This document shows, in pieces, positions 44,698-57,680 of a DNA stretch of 64,000 nt. The notes beneath the pieces are model-generated. The model had not been told where the DNA came from. It did no database searches and saw only the letters and a list, made by a program, of their open reading frames with translations. The stretch is taken from positions 16,786,682-16,850,681 of the forward strand of contig NW_020312785.1 of the NCBI RefSeq assembly GCF_003265705.1, written 5' to 3'. Made by a program: the position numbers and the translations under genes. The DNA is from Callorhinus ursinus. Taxonomy: Eukaryota > Chordata > Mammalia > Carnivora > Otariidae. Positions within the stretch are counted from its first letter, which is position 1, and every line of letters starts with the position of its first letter.

Positions 44698-47646
44698 AAT
44701 TGTTAGTAGAGGAGAGCACATTTTGGGTGTTTAAAATACCTACATTTTTTTTTAATATAAATTCATTTTGACATAATGGGAGGGGAGAGATATTATAAAA
44801 CTACAATGATAAAACCATATGTAATAAGAAAAAGAAAATATTACTTTCCAAATGCCTTTCTGGTAAATCAAGATTTTCATATTTGGTTTTAGTTCAAATG
44901 AAACCATTTCTATTTATTTATTTCTACATTACATTAGCCATTCATTTTGATTATTATGAAACCCAGGCTGAATTCACTCTGCCCCCCAACACCACCCCTC
45001 TTGCCTCACCCACACAGCAACCAGGTTGTATACGATCAGGAAATTGAAACCCTTCTCCCATTTAATATAGGGAAACAAGTGGAAAGGTAGAAGTGGATAG
45101 AAATCATACTACAATCTAAAGCCAAATACAAGTGACTTCTCTTTACAAGTTCTAATAAATCATGGGCACTACTGTTCTCTTCCATTAAACAGAATTTAAA
45201 AATGTATTCATCTGTCAACATGCCACCATACCTGGATTATCATTTACAGATTTTTACTTTTTTTCATTCATTCTCATTATTTAAAAAAAATCCTCTGCCA
45301 TTACAAAACAAACGAAACCTTAAGAATGAAGAGGATATGTAAACAAGTCTTACTTGCGATTAAAAAATAAAGTTATTTGAACAGTTTTGAGGAAGAATTG
45401 TTTTATTAAAAGCTTAAGAAAAACATGGGTGCTTACAATAATTATATATACAAAGAAAAAACTTTTAGCAGAGCCTATGTGCAACTTAATTATTTTGTAA
45501 ATGATGAGAGACTCAATATTCTATAAGTAAAGGCATAATCAATTTTTCCCTTTAGCAAGATAATTAGTGGTTCTTGTTTTTAAAGTATAAAAACACTACA
45601 GAAGGCAATTAATTGTTTTCTCTACCTGAAATTGCTTCCTAATCACCTAGTTATTCCTAGTTGAAGAGAAGTCAAACTGGAAAAGAAGTGGAAATTATTA
45701 ACACCTACATACATTCAGAAGTGTGATATAACAGAGGTTTTATTAAATGTGTATTTCTTGTTTTCACTTTTAATTAACTTCTATTTTAAACACAGTGTCT
45801 TTATTTCAAAATAACATCATTCATGAGACAGGGAAGAAAGGGAAAAATAAAAAAAAGAGCCAATGAATAATTTAAATAAGGCTACTGGAGAGAAAAAAAT
45901 GATGTGAATATTTGTTCTAGCAGTAAACTTGAATGTTAAATATAGAAGTACTTTATGTGAATATGTAGACTGTGTTTACTATATCAAATTTTGCTAAATG
46001 TGTGATTATACTTTTATTTTCCAGAAAGTTGTGGCAATAATATTAACTGATCTTAAATATTTTTAACTATATCTTTAATATGATTACAGTAGTTCTCTGT
46101 AATATCATCTGAGTGGAAATGTCAAATACAAAATATGTTCATAGAAAGATTTCAAATAGTTATAGATGAATACTTATGAACCATTTGTTTTATAAAACTG
46201 CATGCAGGTATAACATATAAAGTATTATCTAATGTATCTAGCAATATTTTTAACTAATTATATTTTAACATGTGTTTGAATTTAGATCTGCAAAGAAATT
46301 TTTTTACCTTAACAATCTGCACTTTATCTTCACAAATGGATGTCACTCTGATGGTTGTTCTAAAGACTCAAGGAACTGAATGGAATTGATAAATGTAATA
46401 TCCATGTTCCCACACAAATGTTTCAGAAATTTGATTTGTATGTTTATAGAAGGGTTTCTCAGATTACATTTTTTAAAACATCAAGATCTTGGAATTCTGC
46501 TTTTATAAATTAAATATTAATACTTTAATTTAAAACTAAATAACTTACTTTGCCATATATTATTTTAATTAGTTTAATTCACAAGCAATATTATATTGCA
46601 TTGTATTAATCTATGGATGCTATTACTACCTTGTGACTTTTGAGGGATTTTGTTTGTTTGTTTTGATAATAATCATTTTGAATCTGAAATACATGTGGTA
46701 AATCAGAGGCACATTTCTGGTTTTATGAATCCCCATATGTCTTAGATCTGACACTGGATTGTCATAATCACAAAACAATCTCATATTCTTTCCCCCTTTT
46801 CAGTCTCTCTTTTGACCCTGCTTGCTTCCTCCAAGCATGAGAGCCCACCTCCCACCAAAGAGCATCTTTTCAACTTCCTCTTCTCCATACCCATTATGCT
46901 AGAGAATGAAACCATTCTACCAATGTAATGCCTCCCCAAAATCCTATCTATTCCTTATTCTCTCCTTTCGCCCAGAGACAACCTCTTGAAGTCCACTGTA
47001 CCATATTCAAGTCACCTTTGCACTTTGGACCTCGCTACCTTAGTCCACTTCACATGCTGTTTTAGGATTGAAAATTCTACAACTTCAACTCTTCAGCCTA
47101 TTAGCAGTATGGTGCCAAGTGTCTGTTCACCCTGGTTAGTGCCTTTGCCCTAAAGATCATTAAGTATTTTGAATTATCATCATTTCTAGTATCACCTAAG
47201 ATAATAAATCTGAGGTGAACATCATTCATGAACATTTTTCTGTTGACAATCAACATATTCATCTTTACCATTTCAAGTTGTTAATTAAGGACTTATATGA
47301 CAAAATCACATCATTTGAGAAATTTAATATAATATTCTTTAATGTATGTGTGACTATTTCACATATCCTCATGAGAGTGAGGTTATTTTATTTATCAATA
47401 ATTTTATTGATTAATGTAGTATTAGAAGCACTATTTAATTTGTGGGGAAAATACTCTTCTGAATATTCAATACTATTCACTAGGTTTTATTAAGTTCATA
47501 ATAAATTCCAAATGTCATAAGAGATTCTGATGATGAAACACATAAAATTATCTTAGGTAAGGAAAAGAAAAAAAAATAGCACTGTAAACTAAATGCATAT
47601 AGCAACAGAGAAGAGCTTAATTTTATGAAATTTTATGAGAATCTTT
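44698..47646. other. unique AT-rich DNA, 2.9 kb
   Basis: No interspersed repeat recognised with confidence. The part 46790-47160 is richer in C and more complex (for example ccctgcttgcttcctccaag), of unknown nature. The 92-codon frame at 47215-47493 shows only hydrophobic AT-rich codons and no family signature. Confidence 0.5.
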
Positions 47647-47871
47647 AGAATCTAAGATTTTTAAAAAAAGATTTTATTTATTTATTTGAGAGAGAAAGAG
47701 AGAGACAGAACACAAGCAGGTAGACGGGCAGAGAGAGAAGGAGAAGCAAACTCCCTGCTGAGCAAGGAGTCCAACACAGGGCTTGGTCCTGGGACTCTAG
47801 GATCATGACCGGAGCCAAAGGCAGATGCTTCACTGACTGAGCCACCCAGGTGCCTGAGAATCTAAGATTTT
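47647..47871 (-). mobile_element. Can-SINE with 15-bp target-site duplication
   Basis: Body 47662-47856; agaatctaagatttt perfect at 47647-47661 and 47857-47871. Confidence 0.97.
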
Positions 47872-49081
47872 ATAATGAAGCTTCACTGAGCCATGAGTCA
47901 ACAAGAACTGTTTCTGAGGTTGTTTTACTAATTAGCTATAGTTCTCAGTAAATCACTTAATCATTTACATAATGTTTTCCTCAAACATAAAGTGAGGGGA
48001 AATTGGACTAGATAATCTGCTTTATAACTCTAATATGGTACACAAACACAGACACATTGTCAGTTAGTAAGACCTAACAGGGAAGAGAGGAACATCCCTA
48101 TTTCTAATATATACCACTCATCTTCCTTAAAGTGGGGAGATACAGCCTCAGAGTAGAGCAGAATATTTGGTTCCACAATGGGCTTTGATACTAGGCTTTA
48201 ATTCTAACTTTTGACCCAGTCAGGGTAAAAAACAGAATTAAATAGGAAAAATATATCTATGAAGTTATGTGTTGGGATAGGAGTTTAATCAGAGATTATA
48301 GAAACCCAGCTAGAAAATTGTCTTCCATAACATTTCAAAATTATGAAATTTGGCTTTTCTGAAACAAATGTATAAAAACTTTCTGTTTCAAATATTTCAT
48401 GTTTAGTCAATGATCATTTTCTAATATTAATACTACTATGACACTTTTGGAAAATTACTGTATGTAGAAGGTTAAAAATACAGAGTAGGCACTCACTGTA
48501 CGTTGCCAAATGATCTATGAGTATTGCATAGAATTCTAGGAATTTGTGAAAATTAATTCCAAAAGATTCTTAAAACACTAAGTTAATATCTGTATTTTAA
48601 TTTATAATAAAAATTATTATGTGTCTTTTAATTCCTTAATAAATATTCTGTCATTACTTAAAATTTTTTGAATAATTCATCCCAATATAGTTCTTTCCTT
48701 ATAAATTTTCCCTAGGTTAACTTAAATTTAGAATTTTTCTGCTCATTCTAAATTTCCACCAAAAAGTGCATTTACATGTTACCAGGTTACTTTGATTTAC
48801 TTATTTAAAATAAAGTGAAATTGTAAAGGAAATCATACTTGAAATTACAAGGTGATCCATGGACTAAGTGAGAAACCAGCTCATTCATTCATTCATTCAC
48901 TCACAAAATTTCTTCATGAATCTTATATTATAGAGAGGTAAACAAACAATAAATACAACCCTTATAAATTAATAAATCCTATAGTATTTTAGAAAATATG
49001 TGTTTTGGAAAAATCAGAGCAGAGTAAAAGAGTTCAGACATACTACCAGCAGCTGGGCAGTTGCTTTTTAAGTTTTGTTTT
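47872..49081. other. unique AT-rich DNA
   Basis: A short (CATT)n run lies at 48880-48899. No gene or repeat recognised. Confidence 0.5.
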
Positions 49082-49291
49082 AAAAATATAGTTAGGAGTG
49101 CCTGGGTGGCTCAGTAGGTTAAGTATCTGCCTTGAGGTCAGGTCATGATCTTGGGCTCCTGGAATGAGCCCTGCATGGGGCTCTCTGCTCAGCGGGGAGT
49201 TGGCTTCTCCCTCTCCCCTTACCCCTCCCCCCCATGCTTGCTCTCTCTCTGTCAAATAAATAAATAAAATCTTTAAAAAATAATATAATTA
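49082..49291 (+). mobile_element. Can-SINE
   Basis: Body about 49095-49279. Flanks aaaaatatagtta and aaataatataatta are similar but imperfect. Typical tail ataaataaataaaatcttt. Confidence 0.95.
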
Positions 49292-49797
49292 AAATGGCAC
49301 TTAGTTTTCTATGGGAAAAGATATTTACCTTTACTAATAATTATTTTTTTTTAATTGTGGTCTGTGGTGGAACTCAAGAGAATCTGTCAAGTTCGGGGAG
49401 CAAGTAGGTGGATAGGATGAGACAGGGTCTCAAAACCCCTTTCTAACACACACGCACTGGAAAAATGAAATACTTATTTGCTGACTGTTACCTATGTTAT
49501 AACTTACTAAAATGGGGAGTTGTAATATAAGCTCGTTATTTTGATAGGCATGTTCTATCTTAAGTAACTTTGAACGAAAGAATTTTTCAGTGAAACAAAT
49601 ATATTTTCCATGAAAAATTTGTTCATGATCATTAGTCCTGTAGAGGATATATCACCAAATGTGAAAGTCTTGTTTTATGTTTTAATTGATCTAGAACCCT
49701 CTACCTGGCACATAATTAAATATATCGTTTCCAATAAATATAGCAATGGTATTCTGGCTTATGGATCCTGATGGATAAAATAGCTGATGGGGAAATT
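49292..49797. other. unique DNA
   Basis: No gene or repeat recognised. Confidence 0.5.
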
Positions 49798-49910
49798 AAA
49801 AAAAAGAAGAAGAAGAAGAAGAAGAAGAAGAAGAAGAAAAAAGAAGAAGAAGAAGAAGAAGAAGAAGAAGAAGAAGAAGAAGAAGAAGAAGAAGAAGAAG
49901 AAGAAGAAAA
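49798..49910. repeat. (GAA)n microsatellite, 11 + 22 units
   Basis: Two runs of GAA (49806-49838 and 49843-49908) separated by a short A-rich interruption. It is a pure purine strand of about 110 bases. No flanking SINE or L1 tail was recognised, although an A-rich start suggests a decayed poly-A origin. Confidence 0.98.
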
Positions 49911-50089
49911 TGGAAGATTTAGAAATCTTTCATGAAAGGTAAATTTTAAAAATTTGCATACTTTCTTATCTGTTTTAAATATAAATAAAAACTGAAGACT
50001 TTACCATGAAAAAAACTACACCAGACATTGACATTCTAGCCAAAGAATCCAAAATAGCAAATTAATCATTGCTGCAAAAGGGAGTGCAT

Positions 50090-50112
50090 TCAAACAAACA
50101 AACAAACAAAAA
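50090..50112. repeat. (CAAA)n tract
   Basis: Five caaa units. Confidence 0.9.
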
Positions 50113-50476
50113 TTCTCTTCCTATAACTGATGAAATAATGGCTTGGCCTCTTTAGGCATCTCTACCTAGCTTTATTTAGGAATTCTGATATTCTCACAAA
50201 GAAGGTAGGATTCAAGATCATTAAAAGGAAGATTTAATGGAAGTTAAAGTATCTTCTGTAAATCAAGTGAGGATCTTGCAAGATTACAAGTCCTATTAGT
50301 AGTGGTAGCTATAACATTAATATTTTGGTTGTGATTGAAAAATATTGAACACATTGGTTAGGGTTACTATTAGGAAAAAAGCATTTGGGAAACTGTTGAA
50401 ACCAAGTCCTCTTTTAAAGGAATAGGTAGTAGAAGAATGAGCTATAATTAGGAGTTCAGAGATAAAATTTTAGTTA
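50113..50476. other. unique DNA
   Basis: No gene or repeat recognised. Confidence 0.5.
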
Positions 50477-50665
50477 CATTTATATATATGTAATATCTAA
50501 TATATATTACACATTTTATGTATATACAGACAGTATATTAATGTAATATATATACATTATATTATTAGGTAATGTAATATAGATATATTATATTATTATA
50601 TGTATTATATAAATAAATATACATTATTCATATACACATATTATATATTTTATATATATATATTA
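50477..50665. repeat. TA-rich low-complexity tract
   Basis: About 190 bases, almost all A and T, with many self-complementary tatata segments, ending directly at the next SINE's target duplication. Confidence 0.92.
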
Positions 50666-50798
50666 CACTAAGGACCTGGGCACCTGGGTGGCTCAGATGG
50701 TTAAGCATCTGCCTTCAGCTCAGGTCATGATCCCAGGGTCCTGGGATCTAGTCCCGCATCAGGCTCCCTGCTCCTTGGGAGCCTGCTTCTCCCTCTGC

Positions 50799-50833
<35 letters not shown>

Positions 50834-50874
50834 GAATAAATAAATAAAAAGTTTAAAAAAAAACCACTAAGGAC
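50666..50874 (+). mobile_element. Can-SINE with 10-bp target-site duplication
   Basis: Body 50676-50864; cactaaggac at 50666-50675 and 50865-50874. Contains an expanded (CT)n of about 13 units. Confidence 0.97.
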
Positions 50875-52595
50875 TTAATTTTGAAAGGTTAAGACTACTT
50901 AAGTAATAGTTTTCTAAGGAAATGAGTTTGCATTTGGAATATTTTTTAAGAACAGTTGACAGTCAATAAACATTACAAGTGAAAATTTTACTGTCCAAAG
51001 TTGAATTCTCCAAAATAGTGATTATATAAAAAACATGAAATGATGTTTCAGAATGATTCTGGGGCTTAGTCTTCATCTATGTAAAACAGGAGATGAAAAA
51101 ATTGAGAACATACATTTCTCAGAGTGTGGGTTCTTTGGGGAAAAGCATTTTTCACTTATTACCTATTTGTGATAATTTATGTTTTATGTGTGTTCTGAGA
51201 TCTTCAAAGGGCAAGGATTTATACATAAATCTTCTTATTAAAGGCACAGTCTCTATATATTGATTAGCTAGGAGCGCACTATACTTTTCTTCTTTTACTC
51301 CATTATGTTGTTTTACATATACGCACACATATGGATGTATATGTGTGTGTATGTGTGTCTATTTATTATATATATTTAATTAGCTTATATATTTTTGTAT
51401 GTAGAAGTGTGATACACTTAAAAATATGGAACTCAACTTTTTAAAAATATGTAAACTTGCAGGAAATTGCAAAAAGGCTTTTTATAATACTTAGCTTGTA
51501 TTTAGCTTCTTTAATAGGTTTAAAATCCATTTCAAGTCTTTACCAAATGTTTCACTGAGAACTTATGATACATCCAACCATCAGAAAAGTCAAACATGTA
51601 TTCTATTCTGGGAACCCTGGAACTTCATGTTTATTTAACAGTTTGATAATACACCAAAGAAAAAATGTTGCACTACATTCACCCTTATTTTCCATATTAG
51701 TACACCTCTATACACAACGACTGTGTTCTAGCTTATGGGTGAAAATTTCATCCACATTTAAGCTTTTGTATTTAGATTATAAAGAAATAATTCTTGCCAC
51801 TCTAAAATATTGAAAGCTTCTAGAAAGCAGAAATGATACATTGTGATGTTTATAGGCATATGTAGTTAGAACCAAAATGAGGTTAGATGACATTTCTCTG
51901 TGTAAAAATAGATAATGTTCAAGAACGATTTTTCCATGAAAAGGTACAAACTAATACAGCCACCACAATTCTAAGAAATTATTAGAACTTAATATGGTGT
52001 TATCCCTTAATTTTTAAGTAAGAAATGTAAAACAATCTTTCTATATATTTTTCTTTACAGATATTTTGGAAAGTAAGAACAGTGCTTTTTGTTTAGGAAA
52101 GCATAGTAATTAAAATTATTATTCCCAGAAGAAGCACATAAGGAGATTCAAAATAGTTATGGTGGATTAGTGTGGGAGTTTCTTTAGCTCAGGCCTCACA
52201 GAATATATTTCTGGAGTTAGAGGCGTGGACTGGCGTCTTTCTTCCTTTACAGCACAAACCTAGATGGACAGTGAACTGCCACCAAAGCATCCCGAATTTA
52301 GAGTAGGCAAAGCAGTCCAGATACAATGGGCTGCACTGGTCATTTTTAATCATCTTGTATAACCTGATAAAATAACATCTATCTACCTGGAGACATAGCA
52401 CATTAGTTTATAACTTGGGCATAAATTAAAGAATTCTACATCTGTGAGGACCGGATCTCAATAGAGATCTAGGTTAGCTCTCCAGTCTTCTTTATTATTC
52501 CACTAATTGCTTGTGTAAACACTTTCTAGGACTGAAAATGTAATAATATTGTGATAATTATATTCATATATTAATACATTTCTAAAATGCTATCT
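50875..52595. other. unique AT-rich DNA
   Basis: Small TG/TA patches lie at 51316-51386. Frames of 70-82 codons here show no domain. Confidence 0.5.
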
Positions 52596-52725
52596 CTTTA
52601 GCAATCACAAACTTGTGAGATGTGAATGGTGTCATTACCATTTTATAGATGTGAAACTGAGGTTCAGATGTCAAATGACTTGCTGAAGGTCCCAAACCTC
52701 TCAAGTGGTAGCTCCTTCTTTGGAT
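52596..52725 (-). mobile_element. MIR fragment
   Basis: ccattttatagatgtgaaac, tgaggttcagatgtcaaatg and acttgctgaaggtcccaaac are the reverse-complement MIR core in the correct order. Confidence 0.85.
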
Positions 52726-52914
52726 TCAGAAATGAGGTACCTTGCCCATGGTTCTATGTGTCCTAAGTCTCAGAACCTCTGTGGTTAAATGCATTCTTCT
52801 TTCTAATTAATCAAGTTACCTTTTAAGCTATTTCGGTACAAAATATAGATAAATATTGTGACTGAAAATGTCCCTACGTTCTTTGGGACATACAACCAGT
52901 AATCTGTATAGAGA

Positions 52915-53090
52915 ATAATGGGGCCAGAGCAGGGAGAGGGCTGCTTGAGATTAGGAAGCGTTTTAGCTCAGGATAGAACATCTAAGATGAGAAGTGAAGG
53001 GTGGGAAGAAGCAAGCATGGGGTTACCTGTGAGTAAAAAATATCTGAGGCAGAGGAATCAGTAAAGACAAATAAAGCCTCTCAATCTTGG
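52915..53090 (+). repeat. candidate ancient repeat, family not assigned
   Basis: agaagtgaagggtgggaaga, agcaagcatggggttacctg and ctgaggcagaggaatcagta recall an old mammal-wide repeat. I could not assign a name. Confidence 0.4.
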
Positions 53091-53225
53091 TTACCCACCT
53101 TTTAACACATTCCTTATCAATATATGAGGGCTAGAAATAAAGACAAAATTCCAGGAAGAATTTAACCAGCATGCTCTTAGATTACAGGTTTTCTTCCTGG
53201 TACTATATTTTTATCGGTGCAATTC

Positions 53226-53428
53226 AAAATAATTAGTCTTAAGGGAGCCTGGGTGGCTCAGTCAGTTAAGCATCTCCCTTCAGCTCAGGTCATGATCTCA
53301 GGGTCCTGGGAACAAGCCCTGCATCGGGCTTCCTGCTCGGCGGGGAGTCTGCTTGTCCCCCTGCTTGTTCTCTATCTCTCTCAAATAAAAAATAAATAAA
53401 TAAAAATGAAAAAAAATAATTAGTCTTA
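53226..53428 (+). mobile_element. Can-SINE with 16-bp target-site duplication
   Basis: Body 53242-53412; aaaataattagtctta at 53226-53241 and 53413-53428, perfect. The body is shorter than usual after tgcttgtccccctgcttgtt. Confidence 0.97.
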
Positions 53429-54230
53429 GTTTTTTGTCAGCCTAAGCATTCTTTCTTCATATTTGGTCATAATGAATACATAGAATAATATATATAGCAT
53501 ATGTGAGGTACAGCATGTTTAAAGAAGAAGCAGAGCAAAATGGTTAAGATCATGGACTATAGTTCCAGATGGTAGACCCCATATGGGTCTAGTCACAAGA
53601 ATAGCATGTATTTAACTAAAAAATCAATAAACAAAAATTAATATTTTCAAAAATAATTTAATTTCCATAAATTTTATTATTTTATTAAATACAACTTAAA
53701 TTTAATGAGATTTAATTTAATTTTTAATTAAAATTAGTTCAAGATGCATTTTCCAAATAGTAGTTTTATTTTTTGGGGAGGTAACTCTTTATTTTACCCC
53801 CAATAGGTCAACTCCTGCAAAGGTCAACTTCAGGCCAAAGAGGAGACTGACACCCAAAGTAGCAATAGCTGAGAGCCAATAGATGGACACAATTATTGTG
53901 AAGAACAAAATTATTTTTATTTTAGTTGATAGCAGAAGAGAAACCGGAGAGATATAATGAGACTGAAGGTTCACATATCTGGAACCTAGCCAAAGAAAAA
54001 AACAAATATAGAAAGTCAGTCTAAATGCAAATTGACCTAGTGGATGTGGGTGCTGCAAAAAGAACAGCTTGGAGCCTGGGATTTAGTACAGAGAGATGCT
54101 GGGACATCCAAGTCTAAATGACTGTGTTTTCTAAGATTCCCATATTGGCTCCTCTGAAGCAGATATGGTGGCTGACTCTCAACACTTTGAGGCAGTATTT
54201 TCATTCCACGTGATCTCAATTATGTCACAT
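53429..54230. other. unique DNA; faint MIR-like head near 53525
   Basis: agcagagcaaaatggttaag followed by atcatggactatagttccag resembles a plus-strand MIR head. An AT-only patch lies at 53640-53745. No gene seen. Confidence 0.45.
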
Positions 54231-54231
54231 A

Positions 54232-54416
54232 GTTTTCCTTCCTCCGTTCGTCCCTTCCTCCCTTCTTTTTTTCCTTCCTCCCTTCCTTCCTCCCTCCATC
54301 TCTTCCTTCCTGCCTCCATCTCTTCCTTGCTTCCTTCCTTCCTTCTTTCCTTCCTTCCTTCCTCTTTTCGTTCTTTCTTTCCTCTTTCTTTCTCTCTCTC
54401 TTTCTTTCTTTCATAG
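54232..54416. repeat. polypyrimidine (CCTT/CTTT)n tract
   Basis: About 185 bases of C and T with few purines. It makes the overlapping Lys/Arg-rich and Pro/Ser-rich open frames meaningless. It abuts an old L1 3' end on its right side. Confidence 0.97.
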
Positions 54417-55867
54417 ATTTTTTTTTATAGCAGTTTTAGTTAGGTTCACAGCAAAACTGAATAGAAGGTACAGAGATTTCTCATATACCTGCTGGTCCCA
54501 CATAAGCATAACCTTTCCCATTATCAACATCCCCCACCAAAGTGGTACTTTTAGTACAATCGATGAAGCTACATTAACACATCATCACCCAGAGTACATA
54601 GTTTACATTAGGGCTCACTCTTGGTGTTCTACATTCTTTGGGTTTTGACAAGTTTATAATCACATGAATCCACTATTATAGTATCACAAAGAATATTTGC
54701 ACTGCTCTAAAAATCCCCAGTGCTCTCCCTATTCATCTCTTCCCCACCCCTCCCCTCATCTCCCTGACAACCACTGATCTTTTTTTAAAATTTTTATTTA
54801 TTTGTTTTTATTATTAACATATAATGTATTATTCATTTCAGGGGAACAGGTCTGTGATTCATCAGTCTTACACAATTCACAGTGCTCACCATAGTACATA
54901 CCCTCCCCAATGTCCATTACCCAGCCACCCCTTCCCTTCCACCCGCTCCACTCCAGCAACCCTCAGTTTGTTTCCTGAGATTAAGAGTCCCTTATGGTTT
55001 GACTCCCTCTTTGGTTTCATCTTGTTTCTTTTTTTCCTCTCTTCCCCTATGATACTCTGCCTTGTTTCTCAAATTCCTCGTATCAGTGAGATCATATGAT
55101 AATTGTCTTTCTCTGATTGACTTATTTTGCTTAGCATAATACCCTTTAGTTCTATCCACATCGTTGCAAATGGCAAGATTTTATTCCTTTTGATGGCTGC
55201 ATAATATTCCATTGTATATATACACACCACTTCTTCTTTATCCATTCATCTGTTGATGGACATCTTGGCTCTTTCCATATTTTGGTTATTGTGGACATTG
55301 ATGCTATAAACATTCATAAACAAACAGGTACCCCTTCAGATTACTACATTTGTATCTTTGGGGTAAATAGCCAGTAATGCAATTGCTGGGTCATAGGGTA
55401 GCTCTATTTTCAACTTTTTAAGGAACCTCCATACTGTTTTCCAGAGTGGCTGCACCAGCTTGCATTCTCACCAAAAGTATAGGAGGGTTCCCTTTTCTCT
55501 TCATCTTTGCCAACATCTGTCGTTTCCTGACTTGTTAATTTTAGCCATTCTGACTGGTGTGAGGTGGTATCTCATTGAGGTTTTGATTTGGATGTACCTG
55601 ATGCCGAGTGATGTTGAGCACTTTTTCATGTGTCTGTTGGCCATTTGCATGTCTTCCTTGCAAAAATGTCTGTTCATGTCTTCTACCCATTTCTAGATTG
55701 GATCATTTGTTCTTTGGGTATTGAGTTTGATGTTCTTTATAGATTTTGGATACTAGCCCTTAATCTGATATGTCATTTGCAAATATCTTCTCCCATTCTG
55801 TCAATTGTCTTTTGGTTTTGTTGACTGTTTCTTTTGCTGTGCAAAAGCTTTTTATCTTGATGAAGTC

Positions 55868-56079
55868 CCAATAGTTGATTTTTTTTTAAAGATTTTATTT
55901 ATTTATTCATGAAAGACAGAGAGAGAGAGAGAGAGAGAGAGAGGCAGAGGGAGAAGCAGGCTCATAAGGAGCAGGGAGCCTGATGTGGGACTCGATCCCA
56001 GGACCCTGGGATCATGACCTGAGCCGAAGCTAGATGCTTAACCATCTGAGCCACCCAGGTGCCCCCAATAGTTCATTTT
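55868..56079 (-). mobile_element. Can-SINE, third level of a nest
   Basis: Body 55883-56064. Flanks ccaatagttgatttt and ccaatagttcatttt differ at one site and are L1 ORF2 sequence. The tail has an expanded (GA)n at about 55918-55943. Confidence 0.96.
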
Positions 56080-56358
56080 TGCCCTTGCTTCCCTTGCCTT
56101 TGGAGATGTTTCTAGGAAGAAGTTACTGTGGTTGAGGTCGAAGAGGTTGCTGCCTGTGGTGTCCTCAAGGATTTTGATGGATTCCTGTCTCACCAATGGA
56201 TGGTCTTTCATCCATCTTGAGTCTATTTTTGTGTATGGTGTAAGGAAGTGGTCCAGTTTCATCCTTCTGCATGTTGCTGTCCAGTTTTCCCAACACCATT
56301 TGTTGAAAATACTGTCTTTTTTCCATTGAACATTCTTTCCTGCTTTGTCAAAGATTAG

Positions 56359-56736
56359 TTAACCATAGAGTTGAGGGTCCATTTCTGGGTTCTCTATTCT
56401 GTTCCATTGATCTATGTGTCTGTTTTTGTGCCAGTACCATACTGTCTTGATGATGACAGCTTTGCAATAGAGCTTGAAGTCTACAATTGTGATGCCACTC
56501 GCTTTGCTTTGCTTTTTCAACATTCCTCTGGCTATTCGGGGTCTTCTTTGTTTCCATACAAATTTTAGGATTATTTGTTCCATTTCTTTGAAAAAAGTTG
56601 ATGGTATTTTGATAGGAATTGCATTGAATGTGTAGATTGCTCTAGGTAGCATAAACATTTTAACAATATTTGTTCTTTCAATCCATGAGCAGGAAACATC
56701 TTTCCATTTCTTTGTGTCTTCCTTAATTTCTTTCAT
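56359..56736 (-). pseudogene. L1 ORF2 remnant, downstream of polymerase core
   Basis: 125 open codons: [58 protein letters not shown] and [20 protein letters not shown]. It belongs to the truncated minus-strand L1 around it. Confidence 0.9.
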
Positions 56737-56796
56737 GAGTATTCCATAGTTTTCTGCACACAGTTTCTTTGCCTCTTTGGTTAGATTTATTCCTAG

Positions 56797-57090
56797 CTAT
56801 CTTGTGATTTTGGGTGCAATTGTAAACGGGATCGACTCCATAATTTCTTTTTCTCCTGTCTTGTTGTTAGTGTATAGAAATGCAACTGATATCTGCGCAT
56901 TGATTTTATATCTTGCCATGTTGCTGAATTCCTGTATGAGTTCTAGCAGTTTTGGGGTGGAGTTTTTTGTGTTTTCCACATAGAGTATCATGTCATCTGC
57001 AAAGAGTGAGAGTTTGACTTCTTTGCTGATTCGGATGCCTTTTATTTCTTTTTGTTGTTTGATTTCTGAGGCTAGGATTTCTAGTACCAT
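56797..57090 (-). pseudogene. L1 ORF2 polymerase remnant with FADD motif
   Basis: 97 open codons containing [14 protein letters not shown] and [20 protein letters not shown], then [17 protein letters not shown]. The catalytic Asp pair survives, but the upstream motif A and the whole endonuclease were never copied in. Confidence 0.92.
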
Positions 57091-57680
57091 GTTGAATAGC
57101 AGTGGTGATAGTGGACACCACTGATCTTTTTACTTTCTCCATAGTTTTGCCTTTTCCAGGATGTCATATAGTTGGAAAAATAATAGGATATAGCCTTTTC
57201 AGATTGGCTTCTTTTGCTTAGGAATATGCATTTAAGCTTCCTCCATCTCTTTTCATGGTTTGATAGCTCCTCTTTAGTGTTGAATAACATTCCATTGTCC
57301 AAATGTGCCACAGTTTGTGTTTTTTTGTTTGTTTGTTTATTTTTGTTTTTTTATCTACTCACCTACTGAAGGACATCATGGTTGCTTCCAACTTTTGGCA
57401 ATTATGAATAGAGCTGCTATAAACATTCATGTGCAAGTTTTTATGTGAACATAAGTTTTCAACTTCTTTGTAAAATACCAAAAAACATTATTACTGGATT
57501 ATATTACATGGGTATGATTAGTATTACAAGAAACTTCCAATCTGTCTTCCAAAGGGACTGTACCACTCTGCATTCCCACCAGCAATGAATGAGAGCCCTG
57601 TTGCTCTACATCCTCACCTGCATTTGCTGTTTTCAGTGTTCTGGATTTGGGCCATTCTAATAGGTGTGTAGTGGCATCAC

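Larger units (their letters stand above)
54770..57131 (-). mobile_element. carnivore LINE-1, 5'-truncated, 15-bp target-site duplication, inside an old L1
   Basis: Body 54785-57116 including a Can-SINE. accactgatcttttt is perfect at 54770-54784 and 57117-57131. The 3' UTR lies at the left and ORF2 reads leftwards from 57116, truncated within the polymerase just upstream of the FADD motif. ORF2 frames are interrupted by several stops and shifts. Confidence 0.97.
54417..57680 (-). mobile_element. old L1 3' region (L1MB-like), split by a carnivore L1
   Basis: Left part 54417-54784 (ttttagttaggttcacagca, cattatcaacatcccccacc, tctccctgacaaccactgat) and right part 57117-57680 (ccaggatgtcatatagttgg, ctactgaaggacatcatggt, attcccaccagcaatgaatg, ctaataggtgtgtagtggca) are continuous in the reverse-complement of an old L1 3' end. 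The interruption at 54785-57116 is a younger L1. Confidence 0.92.

Noticed and set aside
54165..54416. Pro/Ser-rich plus-strand and Lys/Arg-rich minus-strand frames
   Set aside because: Both are translations of the polypyrimidine tract.
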